A stretch of 64,000 nt of DNA. Source: Thermohalobacter berrensis (GTDB lineage Bacteria > Bacillota > Clostridia > Tissierellales > Thermohalobacteraceae). Both the position numbers and the translations under genes were made by a program. The DNA lies in assembly GCF_003609645.1 (NCBI RefSeq), contig NZ_MCIB01000037.1:1-64000 (forward strand). The letters run 5' to 3'. This document shows, in pieces, positions 28,254 through 34,981 of the stretch. Under the pieces are notes generated by a model. That model had not been told where the DNA came from and ran no database searches. It worked only from the letters and a program-made list of their open reading frames with translations. Position 1 is the first letter of the stretch. Every line of letters starts with the position of its first letter.

Positions 28254-28339
28254 TTTTGGCCTCTTATTTAAAATTTTAGGTCGAAAATAGTTTTTATAGT
28301 ATTTAACTTTTTAAGAATTATGTTTAAAGGAGGCCAAAA
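28254..28339 (+). promoter_or_regulatory. cold-shock leader with SD-masking helix
   Basis: TTTTGGCCTC at 28254-28263 is perfectly complementary to GAGGCCAAAA at 28330-28339, which includes the 3' half of the AAAGGAGG ribosome site. The leader can therefore hide the site at normal temperature; a rearranged fold in the cold would open it, as known for cspA-type leaders. The switching itself is inference. Confidence 0.6.
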
Positions 28340-28343
28340 TTTA

Positions 28344-28541
28344 ATGGTAGGTAAAGTAAAATGGTTTAATTCTGAAAAAGGCTTTGGATTTATTGAATGT
28401 GAAGATGGAAATGATGTTTTTGTACATTACACAGCAATTAATGAAAATGGATTCAAAAGCCTTGAAGAAGGTCAAAGTGTTGAATTTGATGTTGTTGAAC
28501 ATGCAAAGGGACCTCAAGCTGCTAATGTAGTTAAATTATAA
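28344..28541 (+). CDS. cold-shock protein (CspA/CspB family)
   Basis: A 66-residue single cold-shock domain binding RNA/DNA as a chaperone. RNP1 (KGFGFIE) and RNP2 (DVFVHYTAI) are intact. ATG 28344 is chosen because AAAGGAGG is at 28326-28333 and the protein then starts MVGKVKWFN as usual; ATG 28320 lies upstream of that site. The long leader contains a helix that can mask the ribosome site. Confidence 0.95.
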   Translation: MVGKVKWFNSEKGFGFIECEDGNDVFVHYTAINENGFKSLEEGQSVEFDVVEHAKGPQAANVVKL

Positions 28542-28572
28542 ATGAATAACTATGTTTATGTTTAAGACCAAA

Positions 28573-28609
28573 AGGGTCTATTCCAATAAATTGGAATAGA
28601 CCCTTTTTT
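28573..28609 (+). terminator. terminator after the cold-shock gene
   Basis: Perfect 14-bp stem AGGGTCTATTCCAA with loop TAAA and a T-run. Confidence 0.9.
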
Positions 28610-28727
28610 ATAACATATAGAAAATTACAAATAAATAAAAATTGTGGATAAAATATAATTTCCGTCATATGTTCCACAAAAGTCAATCTTGAGAATCTTC
28701 TATTTTTGATAGAAGACTTTTTTACTT
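28610..28727 (+). repeat. dispersed structured repeat, copy 2
   Basis: Second copy of the element at 19805-19924. The arms are AACATATA and CATATGTT, and the internal TTGTGGATAAAATATAATTT is identical to copy 1. It also ends in AGAAGACTTTTTT. It follows a terminator and lies between convergent genes, as does copy 1. Confidence 0.7.
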
Positions 28728-28730
28728 TAA

Positions 28731-30146
28731 TTAAACTCTTTTTCTAATAATAAAATTGTCTTCAAGTAAAGCCCAGTTTTGTGGGAAGGGATATCCTAAA
28801 ACCCAATAGCTTATACCCCTTAAACCATATTCCTTTACAGTATCAAATTTTGCTTGAGCACTACGAGCGTCTTCAAACCATACTTCATGTAACCTTCCTT
28901 GTTCATCTCTATATCGATAAAATGGTGATTGAGATACTGAATCATACATAATAGTAGCCCCATTTTCTACTGCTCTTAATATAGCTTCCTGAATACTAAA
29001 AGTTTCTGCTTCTTGACCTTGGACATGAGGAAGAAGCCAATCCCGTGCATATATCTGAAAACCAAAAAAGATTTTATTTCTAGGTATAACAGAAACTGCA
29101 TAATCAAGGACACGTCTAATTTGGTTTAATGGTGATATTGACTGTGGAGGTCCTAATCGATAACCCCATTCATATGTCATCAATATTACAAAGTCAGCAA
29201 TTCTACCATGTGCTTCATAGTCATGTGCTTCATACAATAAACCTCTTTGTTCTGGACTTGTTTTAGGTGCTAATGCAGTTGAAACAAAAAAATCTTCCCG
29301 GTGTAAACGGTCTACTGCTCGCTGAATAAATTGGTTATAAAGTTCACGGTCATCTGGAAGTACATTTTCAAAATCGATATTTAGACCTAAATATCCTTTT
29401 TCTCTCATTACATTAATGATATTTGTAAGCAAACGTTCTTGAATTTGGGGATTAGCCAAAATAATGTGTGCTAAATTTTCTCCTAATTCAGTTGCGGTAA
29501 AATTTGTAATAGACATCATTGGAACTACATTTTCTTCATATGCTGCTATAATTGCTGGAACATCATCTATTGGTGCAAGATCTCCGTTTTCTGTAACTAG
29601 ATATGCAAATGGACTTAAATAAGTTAGGTGCTCTCCATCTTTCCTTACTATTGGAACAGCTTCTTCTCCAAATTCATAAATATATCCATTTACGTCAATA
29701 ACAGGTCTAGGTCTTAAGGGAATAACTAGTATAGTACCTGGATATATAAGATTAGGGTTTTCAATATTATTTATTTTTAATAAGGTTTGTAAAGAAACCC
29801 CGTACCTTCGTGCTATTTCCCATAATGTTTCCCCTGGTTGGACTTGGTGTCTAGGTGCAGGAATATATAATCTAAGTCCAGGGTAAATATAATTGGGATT
29901 TACAATATTGTTAGCTTCTATAATTGTTTCAACAGTAGTTCTATAAAGTTGGGCAATTTGCCATATTGATTCATCAGGACGTACAGTATGAATAACATCT
30001 TCAGTTGGAATTATTAACGATTGCCCAACCACCAATCGATTTGGGTTTGGTAATTCATTAACATTTATTATTTCTCCAAGAGAAACCCTATAATAGGTAG
30101 CAATTTCCCAAAGTGTTTGCCCAGGTTCTACTACATGAATAATCAT
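28731..30146 (-). CDS. LysM-GH18 spore protein (YaaH/SleL-like)
   Basis: A 471-residue protein with three LysM repeats (about residues 2-47, 52-97 and 104-150; PGQTLWEIA, PDESIWQIA, PGETLWEIA) followed by a family 18 glycoside hydrolase domain. The catalytic segment LGLNIDFENV matches the NVDFEN form of YaaH/SleL rather than DGIDIDWE of chitinases. Such enzymes bind cortex peptidoglycan and act as N-acetylglucosaminidases in germination. No signal peptide, as usual for coat-localised YaaH. A sporulation-like -10 CATATTATA lies upstream at 30204-30196. Confidence 0.9.
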   Translation of the reverse strand: MIIHVVEPGQTLWEIATYYRVSLGEIINVNELPNPNRLVVGQSLIIPTEDVIHTVRPDESIWQIAQLYRTTVETIIEANNIVNPNYIYPGLRLYIPAPRHQVQPGETLWEIARRYGVSLQTLLKINNIENPNLIYPGTILVIPLRPRPVIDVNGYIYEFGEEAVPIVRKDGEHLTYLSPFAYLVTENGDLAPIDDVPAIIAAYEENVVPMMSITNFTATELGENLAHIILANPQIQERLLTNIINVMREKGYLGLNIDFENVLPDDRELYNQFIQRAVDRLHREDFFVSTALAPKTSPEQRGLLYEAHDYEAHGRIADFVILMTYEWGYRLGPPQSISPLNQIRRVLDYAVSVIPRNKIFFGFQIYARDWLLPHVQGQEAETFSIQEAILRAVENGATIMYDSVSQSPFYRYRDEQGRLHEVWFEDARSAQAKFDTVKEYGLRGISYWVLGYPFPQNWALLEDNFIIRKRV

Positions 30147-30195
30147 GGACTAACAGCTCCTTTTTTTATTCCTATTCACAGTTTATGTAGATTCT

Positions 30196-30204
30196 TATAA
30201 TATG
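30196..30204 (-). promoter_or_regulatory. candidate sigma-E/K -10 element of the LysM-GH18 gene
   Basis: CATATTATA on the minus strand fits the mother-cell -10 pattern CATANNNTA. The same nonamer occurs before the 143-residue protein gene and Cys-rich peptide gene B. The -35 region is too AT-rich to score by eye. Confidence 0.35.
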
Positions 30205-30362
30205 TGCTAAAAACATATATATAAACGATAAAAATATAAAAAGAATAGTTTAACTATAAAATTTTTGGTAAACAGTGAAGATATTGTATGAAAAAGTATA
30301 TATGGAACTTTTTTAAAAAAAAGGAGGTCAAATATATAAAAGCTAGATAGGAGCTGAGTAAT

Positions 30363-31598
30363 ATGAAAAGAGTATTAACCATAATGATTTCTATTATTTT
30401 AATCGGGTCTTTATTGGTTGGATGTGCAATTAATACAGATGGAAGCATTTCAAGTAAAGACTTAAACTATAATAAAAATAAAATTAAAGCAAGTGTTGTT
30501 GATGGGAACAGTCAATTTGCCTTTAATATATTCAAAGAGCTTAACAAGGGAGATAGAAATAAGAATATTTTTATATCACCATTAAGTATATCAACCGCCC
30601 TTTCCATGACATATGAAGGTGCAAGGGGTATAACTAAGGAAGGAATGGCTGAGGTTTTGGGATATAAGGGAATTGATATTAATATTCTTAATGAAAGTTA
30701 TAAAAATTTATTAAGATACTTAAACCAAGTAGACCCTAAAATTGAATTAGATATTAATAACTCAATATGGATTAGAAAAGGTGAGAAAATTAATGAAGAT
30801 TTTTTATCTACTAATAAAGATATATTTGATGCCTATATAAATGAATTGGATTTTTCTGAAAAAGATGCAGTAGATAAAATCAATAATTGGATTAATAATT
30901 CAACAAAGGGAAAAATAAAAAAGATGATTAATGGACCAATTTCACCTCAAGTTGTGATGTATCTTATAAATGCCATCTATTTTAAAGGAGAATGGACTGA
31001 AGAGTTTGATAAGGAAAATACTTTTAGAACTAAGTTTTATGTTGATAAAGAAAATGAACAAAATGTTATGATGATGAATAGAAAAGGTACTGTTGAATAT
31101 TTACAAGGGGATAACTTTAAAGCTGTAAGACTTCCCTATGGAAATGGAAAGGTATCTATGTATTGTATACTTCCTAATAAAGGGATTTCAATTAATAACT
31201 TTATAGATAACATGGATAAAGATAAATGGGAAAAAATAAGAGAAAGTATTTCAAAAACAGAAGATGTCATACTACAAATACCTCATTTTAAGATAGAATA
31301 TGGTATAAAGAAATTAAATAATAGTTTAAAAGAATTAGGAATGGATGAAGCATTTAGTAGTTCTGCTAATTTTTCAGGTATTCGTGATAATATTTTTATA
31401 AGCAGAGTCCTTCATAAAGCTGTAATTGAGGTTAATGAAGAAGGAAGTGAGGCAGCAGGAGCTACAGTAGTGGAAATGCAGGAAACTGCCGCAGTAGAGC
31501 CTACAACTTTTATAGCAAACAGACCCTTCTTATTTATGATTGCAGATGATGAAACTGGAACAATACTATTTATAGGTAAATTATATGATGTAGATTAG
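30363..31598 (+). CDS. serpin, lipoprotein
   Basis: A 411-residue serine-protease inhibitor with a lipoprotein signal (lipobox LLVGC, Cys21), so it is probably anchored outside the membrane. Serpin blocks are clear: NIFISPLSISTALSMTYEGA, NAIYFKGEW, HKAVIEVNEEGSEAAGAT and FIANRPFLFMI. The hinge EEGSEAAGATVV is small-residue rich, as in inhibitory serpins, and the reactive loop reads EMQETAAVEPTTF. The target could be a host or rival protease, or the cell's own secreted proteases. Monocistronic, AGGAG before ATG. Confidence 0.93.
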   Translation: MKRVLTIMISIILIGSLLVGCAINTDGSISSKDLNYNKNKIKASVVDGNSQFAFNIFKELNKGDRNKNIFISPLSISTALSMTYEGARGITKEGMAEVLGYKGIDINILNESYKNLLRYLNQVDPKIELDINNSIWIRKGEKINEDFLSTNKDIFDAYINELDFSEKDAVDKINNWINNSTKGKIKKMINGPISPQVVMYLINAIYFKGEWTEEFDKENTFRTKFYVDKENEQNVMMMNRKGTVEYLQGDNFKAVRLPYGNGKVSMYCILPNKGISINNFIDNMDKDKWEKIRESISKTEDVILQIPHFKIEYGIKKLNNSLKELGMDEAFSSSANFSGIRDNIFISRVLHKAVIEVNEEGSEAAGATVVEMQETAAVEPTTFIANRPFLFMIADDETGTILFIGKLYDVD

Positions 31599-31625
31599 CA
31601 GAATGCTATTTAATAAAAATATAGT

Positions 31626-32003
31626 GGAATGCCTGGTTGCCAAGGAATTAGATGTTAAAATATATTAAATATTTATAATATGGTATTAGCCAAATATTTT
31701 ATTGATATAGATTACCTTCTTTTTTAATACAGAAGTTTAAAACAAGACACTTACACATATTGAAAAGACAACCTACTTCTTCTGGTGCATCAAAATCACA
31801 AACTGGGCCAGCTACTCCGCCTTGAACATTATCTAATTTTTCAGCATTTTCAGCTACAGCTTCAATTGCTTTCTTAATTTCGTTAGGCATATTATTATAC
31901 CTCCTTTTTAATTATATGATTAAATTTTGGAAATTTTTCTTAGTTTTATCATACTTTATACTTAAAAGAGAAAAATAAATTTTTGGCTTTCCCCAGGCAT
32001 TCC
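31626..32003 (-). repeat. Cys-rich peptide cassette A bounded by inverted repeats
   Basis: GGAATGCCTGG (31626-31636) and its exact complement CCAGGCATTCC (31993-32003) enclose peptide gene A and part of its leader. Beyond the right arm, the leader continues with AAGGAAGGCTTGTTCC and AATAATATAGTATTA (plus strand), shared with cassettes B and C. Confidence 0.7.
31699..31890 (-). CDS. Cys-rich small peptide A (unknown family)
   Basis: A 63-residue peptide. An amphipathic helix (KKAIEAVAENAEKL) is followed by Gly24-Gly25 and then by a core with five cysteines (31, 41, 46, 48, 54): PVCDFDAPEEVGCLFNMCK and CLVLNFC. Paralogues B and C lie 1.2 and 1.7 kb upstream with the same core. The helix-Gly-Gly-Cys core layout resembles double-Gly leader peptides, but no maturation or export genes are in the window, and the neighbours are spore coat genes. 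A tail of KKEGNLYQ replaces the Pro/Gly tail of B. I do not recognise the family. Confidence 0.75.
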   Translation of the reverse strand: MPNEIKKAIEAVAENAEKLDNVQGGVAGPVCDFDAPEEVGCLFNMCKCLVLNFCIKKEGNLYQ

Positions 32004-32100
32004 TTATTTATCTTAGGATTTGTTTAAAAGGAAGGCTTGTTCCTTTTTTCAATAATATAGTATTAATGAAGTTAGTTTTGTGTGACTACTTTTATAAAAT

Positions 32101-32156
32101 AAAAAACTCTTACACAATAGGTTGTTTCATTTTTACCTATTGTGTAAGAGTTTTTT
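32101..32156 (-). terminator. 22-bp perfect terminator hairpin
   Basis: Perfect 22-bp stem (AAAAAACTCTTACACAATAG plus GT) with a 12-base loop and T-run. It ends the transcript of the 143-residue protein gene before cassette A. Confidence 0.85.
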
Positions 32157-32249
32157 ACAATCCTTGTATACCTTTAAGTCCATTAAAGGGGCCTCCTTGG
32201 TGAATTTCCAAAATAAATTAGTTATTTAATATAATATGTAATACTTTAT

Positions 32250-32681
32250 TTAAAACAGAATATCTGTGTATGGGAAGTCTTCTATATCATTAATTTTTCT
32301 TTCTAGCTTTTCAATTTTTCTATTCATTTTTTTAAGGGCTTTTTTAATTTGTTGGATTTCTTCTTCGTAGTTTTTAGTATCTTCGTCTTTAGTATCTTTT
32401 TTGTTTGATAGGGCAGAAACATTTATATAAATTTGAGATATATTATTAGTATTAATATCTTGGATATTTTCTTCTTTACTATCTTTGGTTTTGACATAGA
32501 TTTGAACATCACATAATAAAAATTTTATCATTTTAGAATTCCAAGCTATTTTACAATCACCATTATCAATAAATCCTTCTTCTTCTGGTAAATGAAATAA
32601 TGCTTTAAGAGCTTCTTCATTTTCTAGGACAGTTTCAATAATTTCAGGTGTGACTAATTTAGGTATCTTTATTTCATCCAT
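32250..32681 (-). CDS. 143-residue coiled-coil protein of unknown function
   Basis: Not recognised. Residues 1-45 are acidic and helical (IPKLVTPEIIETVLENEEALKAL). A middle part has two cysteines (GDCKIAWNSK, LLCDVQIYV) in likely beta strands. The last 45 residues are a Lys/Glu coiled coil (IKKALKKMNRKIEKLERKI) ending FPYTDILF. It lies between cassettes A and B and shares with B an upstream block containing CATATTATAAAAATAG and ATCTGTAA. Co-regulation with the Cys-rich peptides, perhaps as a spore or coat component, is inference. GGAGGAAA precedes the ATG. Confidence 0.65.
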   Translation of the reverse strand: MDEIKIPKLVTPEIIETVLENEEALKALFHLPEEEGFIDNGDCKIAWNSKMIKFLLCDVQIYVKTKDSKEENIQDINTNNISQIYINVSALSNKKDTKDEDTKNYEEEIQQIKKALKKMNRKIEKLERKINDIEDFPYTDILF

Positions 32682-32714
32682 TTATATTTCCTCCTTATAT
32701 AACTAATCTATTTT

Positions 32715-32723
32715 TATAATATG
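32715..32723 (-). promoter_or_regulatory. candidate sigma-E/K -10 element of the 143-residue protein gene
   Basis: CATATTATA on the minus strand, 34 bases before the ATG, within a block shared with the region upstream of peptide gene B (ATCTGTAA then ACATATTATAAAAATAG). Confidence 0.4.
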
Positions 32724-32773
32724 TCTACACTATCATTTATGTTACAGATAAAATGATTTAACCTTATATATAA

Positions 32774-32805
32774 AAATATCAGTCCCATAAATGGGACTGA
32801 TATTT
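32774..32805 (-). terminator. terminator between cassette B and the 143-residue protein gene
   Basis: Perfect 15-bp stem AAATATCAGTCCCAT with a two-base centre. Confidence 0.75.
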
Positions 32806-32822
32806 AATAAAATAGAAAGGAG

Positions 32823-33137
32823 AATGCTGGGATACCTAGGGAGTTTACAAATTACATTAGATCATACTTAATTGTTTAATTGCAACAAATAAATTAATCT
32901 TTGTTTGGTGGTCCGCCATTATCAGGTGGTCCAGGTGGTCCGTCATCTTCTTTTTCAATACAGAAGTTTAAAACAAGACACTTACATATATTAAAAAGGC
33001 AACTTACTTCTTCTGGGGTTTCAAAACTGCAAACTGGAGCACCTACTCCACCTTGAGTTTTAATTTTGTTAGGCATACTATTATACCTCCTTTATATTGA
33101 TAAGATTTAATAAAGTTCTTGAATTTTCCCAGGCATT
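32823..33137 (-). repeat. Cys-rich peptide cassette B bounded by inverted repeats
   Basis: AATGCTGGGA (32823-32832) and TCCCAGGCATT (33127-33137) flank gene B; the left arm lacks one C. The 3' flank (ATACTTAATT-GTTTAATT) and 5' leader closely match cassette C, pointing to a recent tandem duplication. Confidence 0.65.
32894..33076 (-). CDS. Cys-rich small peptide B with shortened leader
   Basis: A 60-residue paralogue of A and C. The five-Cys core (PVCSFETPEEVSCLFNICK, CLVLNFC) is intact. The helical N-terminal segment is missing: MPNKIKTQ runs directly into GGVGAPVC, an in-frame loss of about 16-17 residues against C. The tail is longer and Pro/Gly/Asp-rich (DDGPPGPPDNGGPPNKD). The same leader and strong ribosome site as the others suggest it is expressed. 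Function unknown. Confidence 0.7.
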   Translation of the reverse strand: MPNKIKTQGGVGAPVCSFETPEEVSCLFNICKCLVLNFCIEKEDDGPPGPPDNGGPPNKD

Positions 33138-33216
33138 CTATATTTTTCTACAAGGAAGGCTTGTTCCTTTTTTCAATAATATAGTATTAACAAAGATATA
33201 TTTGTGTGACTATTTT

Positions 33217-33225
33217 TATAATATG
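33217..33225 (-). promoter_or_regulatory. candidate sigma-E/K -10 element upstream of peptide gene B
   Basis: CATATTATA on the minus strand within the shared block. A second promoter-like block, TCACAC-17-TACTAT, lies further downstream and is conserved before A, B and C, so the true start is unclear. Confidence 0.35.
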
Positions 33226-33286
33226 TTTATATTATTTACCTTACAGATAGAATTAGCTTAAAATTATAAATAAAAAAAGAAAGGTA

Positions 33287-33612
33287 AATGCCTGGGATAC
33301 CAGGGATTTAGAAATTAAAGCATACTTAATTATTTAATTAAGAGAATATATTAACAATTTGAAGGTGGTCCGTCATTTTCTTTTTCAACACAGAAGTTTA
33401 AAACAAGACTCTTACAAATATTGAAAAGGCATTGCACTTCATTTGGAGCATCAAAATCACAAACTGGAGCACCTTGGCCACCCTGAGCATTTTCTAGCTT
33501 TTCAGCATTTTGAACTACAGCTTCAATTGCTTTTTTGATATTGTCAGTCATATTATTATACCTCCTTTACATTGATAAGATTGAATAAAATCCTTGGCTT
33601 TTCCCAGGCATT
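33287..33612 (-). repeat. Cys-rich peptide cassette C bounded by inverted repeats
   Basis: AATGCCTGGGA (33287-33297) and TCCCAGGCATT (33602-33612) are exact complements flanking gene C. Next to the left arm is a small hairpin CCTGG-GATA-CCAGG. The leader beyond 33612 matches that of B almost base for base. Confidence 0.7.
33351..33551 (-). CDS. Cys-rich small peptide C (unknown family)
   Basis: A 66-residue paralogue with the full helical N-terminus (IKKAIEAVVQNAEKLENA), Gly24-Gly25, and the core PVCDFDAPNEVQCLFNICK-SLVLNFC. One core Cys of A and B (KCLVLNFC) is Ser here, and a Cys is added at the very end (DGPPSNC). TATTATACCTCC on the plus strand gives a strong AGGAGG site. It is the first gene of the array. 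Candidate RiPP-like precursor or spore coat peptide; no processing genes seen. Confidence 0.75.
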   Translation of the reverse strand: MTDNIKKAIEAVVQNAEKLENAQGGQGAPVCDFDAPNEVQCLFNICKSLVLNFCVEKENDGPPSNC

Positions 33613-33749
33613 CTATATTTTTCTAAAAGGAAGGCTTGTTCCTTTTTCCAATAATATAGTATTAATAAAGTTAAATTTGTGTGATTGTTTTTATAAGGAA
33701 TTTGAATACTTTTATAGATAAATCATATAAATTAAAAAGGAGAGATACA

Positions 33750-34256
33750 ATGAAAAAAATAATAACTATTATTATTTTAGTTTTAAGTATTTTAAGTGTT
33801 GGCTGTAGTAAAGGTGATTATCTTTTTGAAAAGAAATCATTTAAGAAAGATGAAATTACTTATCTAGACTGGAAAGAATATAGGGGAAAAATACGTATAA
33901 CCTATGAATTTTGGAATGTTTCTCCAACTAAAAATATATGGTCTACTAGTCAAGAAGAAGTTAGGTTTATTTTTGATGAGCTTAAAAAAAGCAAAGAAGT
34001 AAATTCAAGTAAATATGAGGGTATTTCTAGATATGCAATAGTTGTAGTTAAAAGGTTAGAGGATAAAAGAAATCTTTTAGTTTTTGTTATAAATAAAAAT
34101 GGGATATTGAAAATAGGTAATAAATACTTTAAAGTAACAGATAAACTGTGGAACCATCTTTTAAAAGTAGAGAAAAGGGAGGAAAATGTCTCAGTTGAAG
34201 TTGAAACTAAAAGTATGCCAATTAAATATAATAAATCTCATGACTTTTGTGATTAA
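33750..34256 (+). CDS. lipoprotein of unknown function
   Basis: A 168-residue predicted lipoprotein: signal MKKIITIIILVLSILSVGC with lipid Cys19. The mature part is Lys/Glu-rich with mixed strand and helix (EYRGKIRITYEFWN). ATG 33750 follows AAAGGAGAG; the open frame upstream to 33681 lacks a ribosome site. No family recognised. It lies head-to-head with cassette C. Confidence 0.7.
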   Translation: MKKIITIIILVLSILSVGCSKGDYLFEKKSFKKDEITYLDWKEYRGKIRITYEFWNVSPTKNIWSTSQEEVRFIFDELKKSKEVNSSKYEGISRYAIVVVKRLEDKRNLLVFVINKNGILKIGNKYFKVTDKLWNHLLKVEKREENVSVEVETKSMPIKYNKSHDFCD

Positions 34257-34398
34257 TAGAATATTTATAATTTGCAAAAAATGGAATAGAATATAAAAAA
34301 TCAAAGCAAAGCAATAAATTCACATGATTAATATAAAAATTTGAACAAAAAATATAAATAGATATTAGACAATATCATGAAAAATATGGAGGTAAAAT

Positions 34399-34569
34399 AT
34401 GAGAAAGCTTGCTGAGAGTGAAATATTATCCTTAACTAATTTATTAAAGATGGAGAAGGATGGCTTAGCAGTAATGAAGGCCATGCAGACTTTAATAACT
34501 GATGAAGAATTAAAAAAACAGGCAGAAGCTGGTATATTAGCAGCTCAAGGTAGAATAAAAGGGATTTAG
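34399..34569 (+). CDS. small CotF-associated spore coat-like protein
   Basis: A 56-residue helical protein (MRKLAESEILSLTNLLKMEK) with GGAGG seven bases before the ATG. It stands 49 bases before a CotF-type gene. Small partners of this kind commonly precede CotF-family genes in Clostridia and share the ability to pack as short helical bundles. Probably a spore coat component co-transcribed with the next gene. Confidence 0.65.
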   Translation: MRKLAESEILSLTNLLKMEKDGLAVMKAMQTLITDEELKKQAEAGILAAQGRIKGI

Positions 34570-34618
34570 CAGTTTATTAATGAGAATCAAGTTACTGGTA
34601 CAGAGGAGGTACAGTAAT

Positions 34619-34921
34619 ATGACATCTTTTCTAGGTAATAAAGTAAAACAAAATACAGATATAAATGATGAGGTTATAGCAGATAATTTAATGGCTTCTG
34701 CCAAAGCAGCAGCAAATGCATATTTAAATGCATCTTTAATTTCCACTACTCCAGAATTAAGATCAATGTATTCTTCTAGTTTAAGTCAAGTAATGTCAGG
34801 GCATGCTGCCTTATCAGAATTAGCTTTAAAGCGTGGATGGGCAAAACCTTATGACTCACCTACGCAACAATTATCTAGTGAATACAGTAAATCAAAATTT
34901 GTAGTTAGAACTGAAGGATAG
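34619..34921 (+). CDS. CotF-family spore coat protein
   Basis: A 100-residue protein of the CotF/coat F family. The helical block VIADNLMASAKAAANAYLNA followed by TTPELRSMYSSSLSQVMSGH and GWAKPYDSPTQQL is characteristic. It lacks the N-terminal extension of Bacillus CotF. ATG 34619 follows GAGGAGGT; the frame extends upstream to 34580 without a ribosome site. Supports a spore-forming host. Confidence 0.88.
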   Translation: MTSFLGNKVKQNTDINDEVIADNLMASAKAAANAYLNASLISTTPELRSMYSSSLSQVMSGHAALSELALKRGWAKPYDSPTQQLSSEYSKSKFVVRTEG

Positions 34922-34933
34922 TTTTAATACTAA

Positions 34934-34963
34934 AAAAGGAACCCTGCTTTTAGGGTTCCTTTT
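34934..34963. terminator. bidirectional terminator
   Basis: AAAAGGAACCCT/AGGGTTCCTTTT stem between convergent coat and BCCT genes. Confidence 0.9.
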
Positions 34964-34981
34964 ATAAATATCCAATCTATT

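Noticed and set aside
32161..32249. 16-codon frame with AAGGAGG on the minus strand (MDLKVYKDCKKLLHNR)
   Set aside because: It overlaps the 22-bp terminator and has no supporting homology; the Shine-Dalgarno match is likely chance.
31699..33551. Confirmed bacteriocin or sactipeptide cluster
   Set aside because: No radical SAM enzyme, lanthionine synthase, peptidase-ABC transporter or immunity gene lies nearby, so only a candidate peptide family can be claimed.
31891..33680. CRISPR array
   Set aside because: The repeated blocks here are three gene-bearing cassettes of over 300 bases, not short repeats with uniform spacers.
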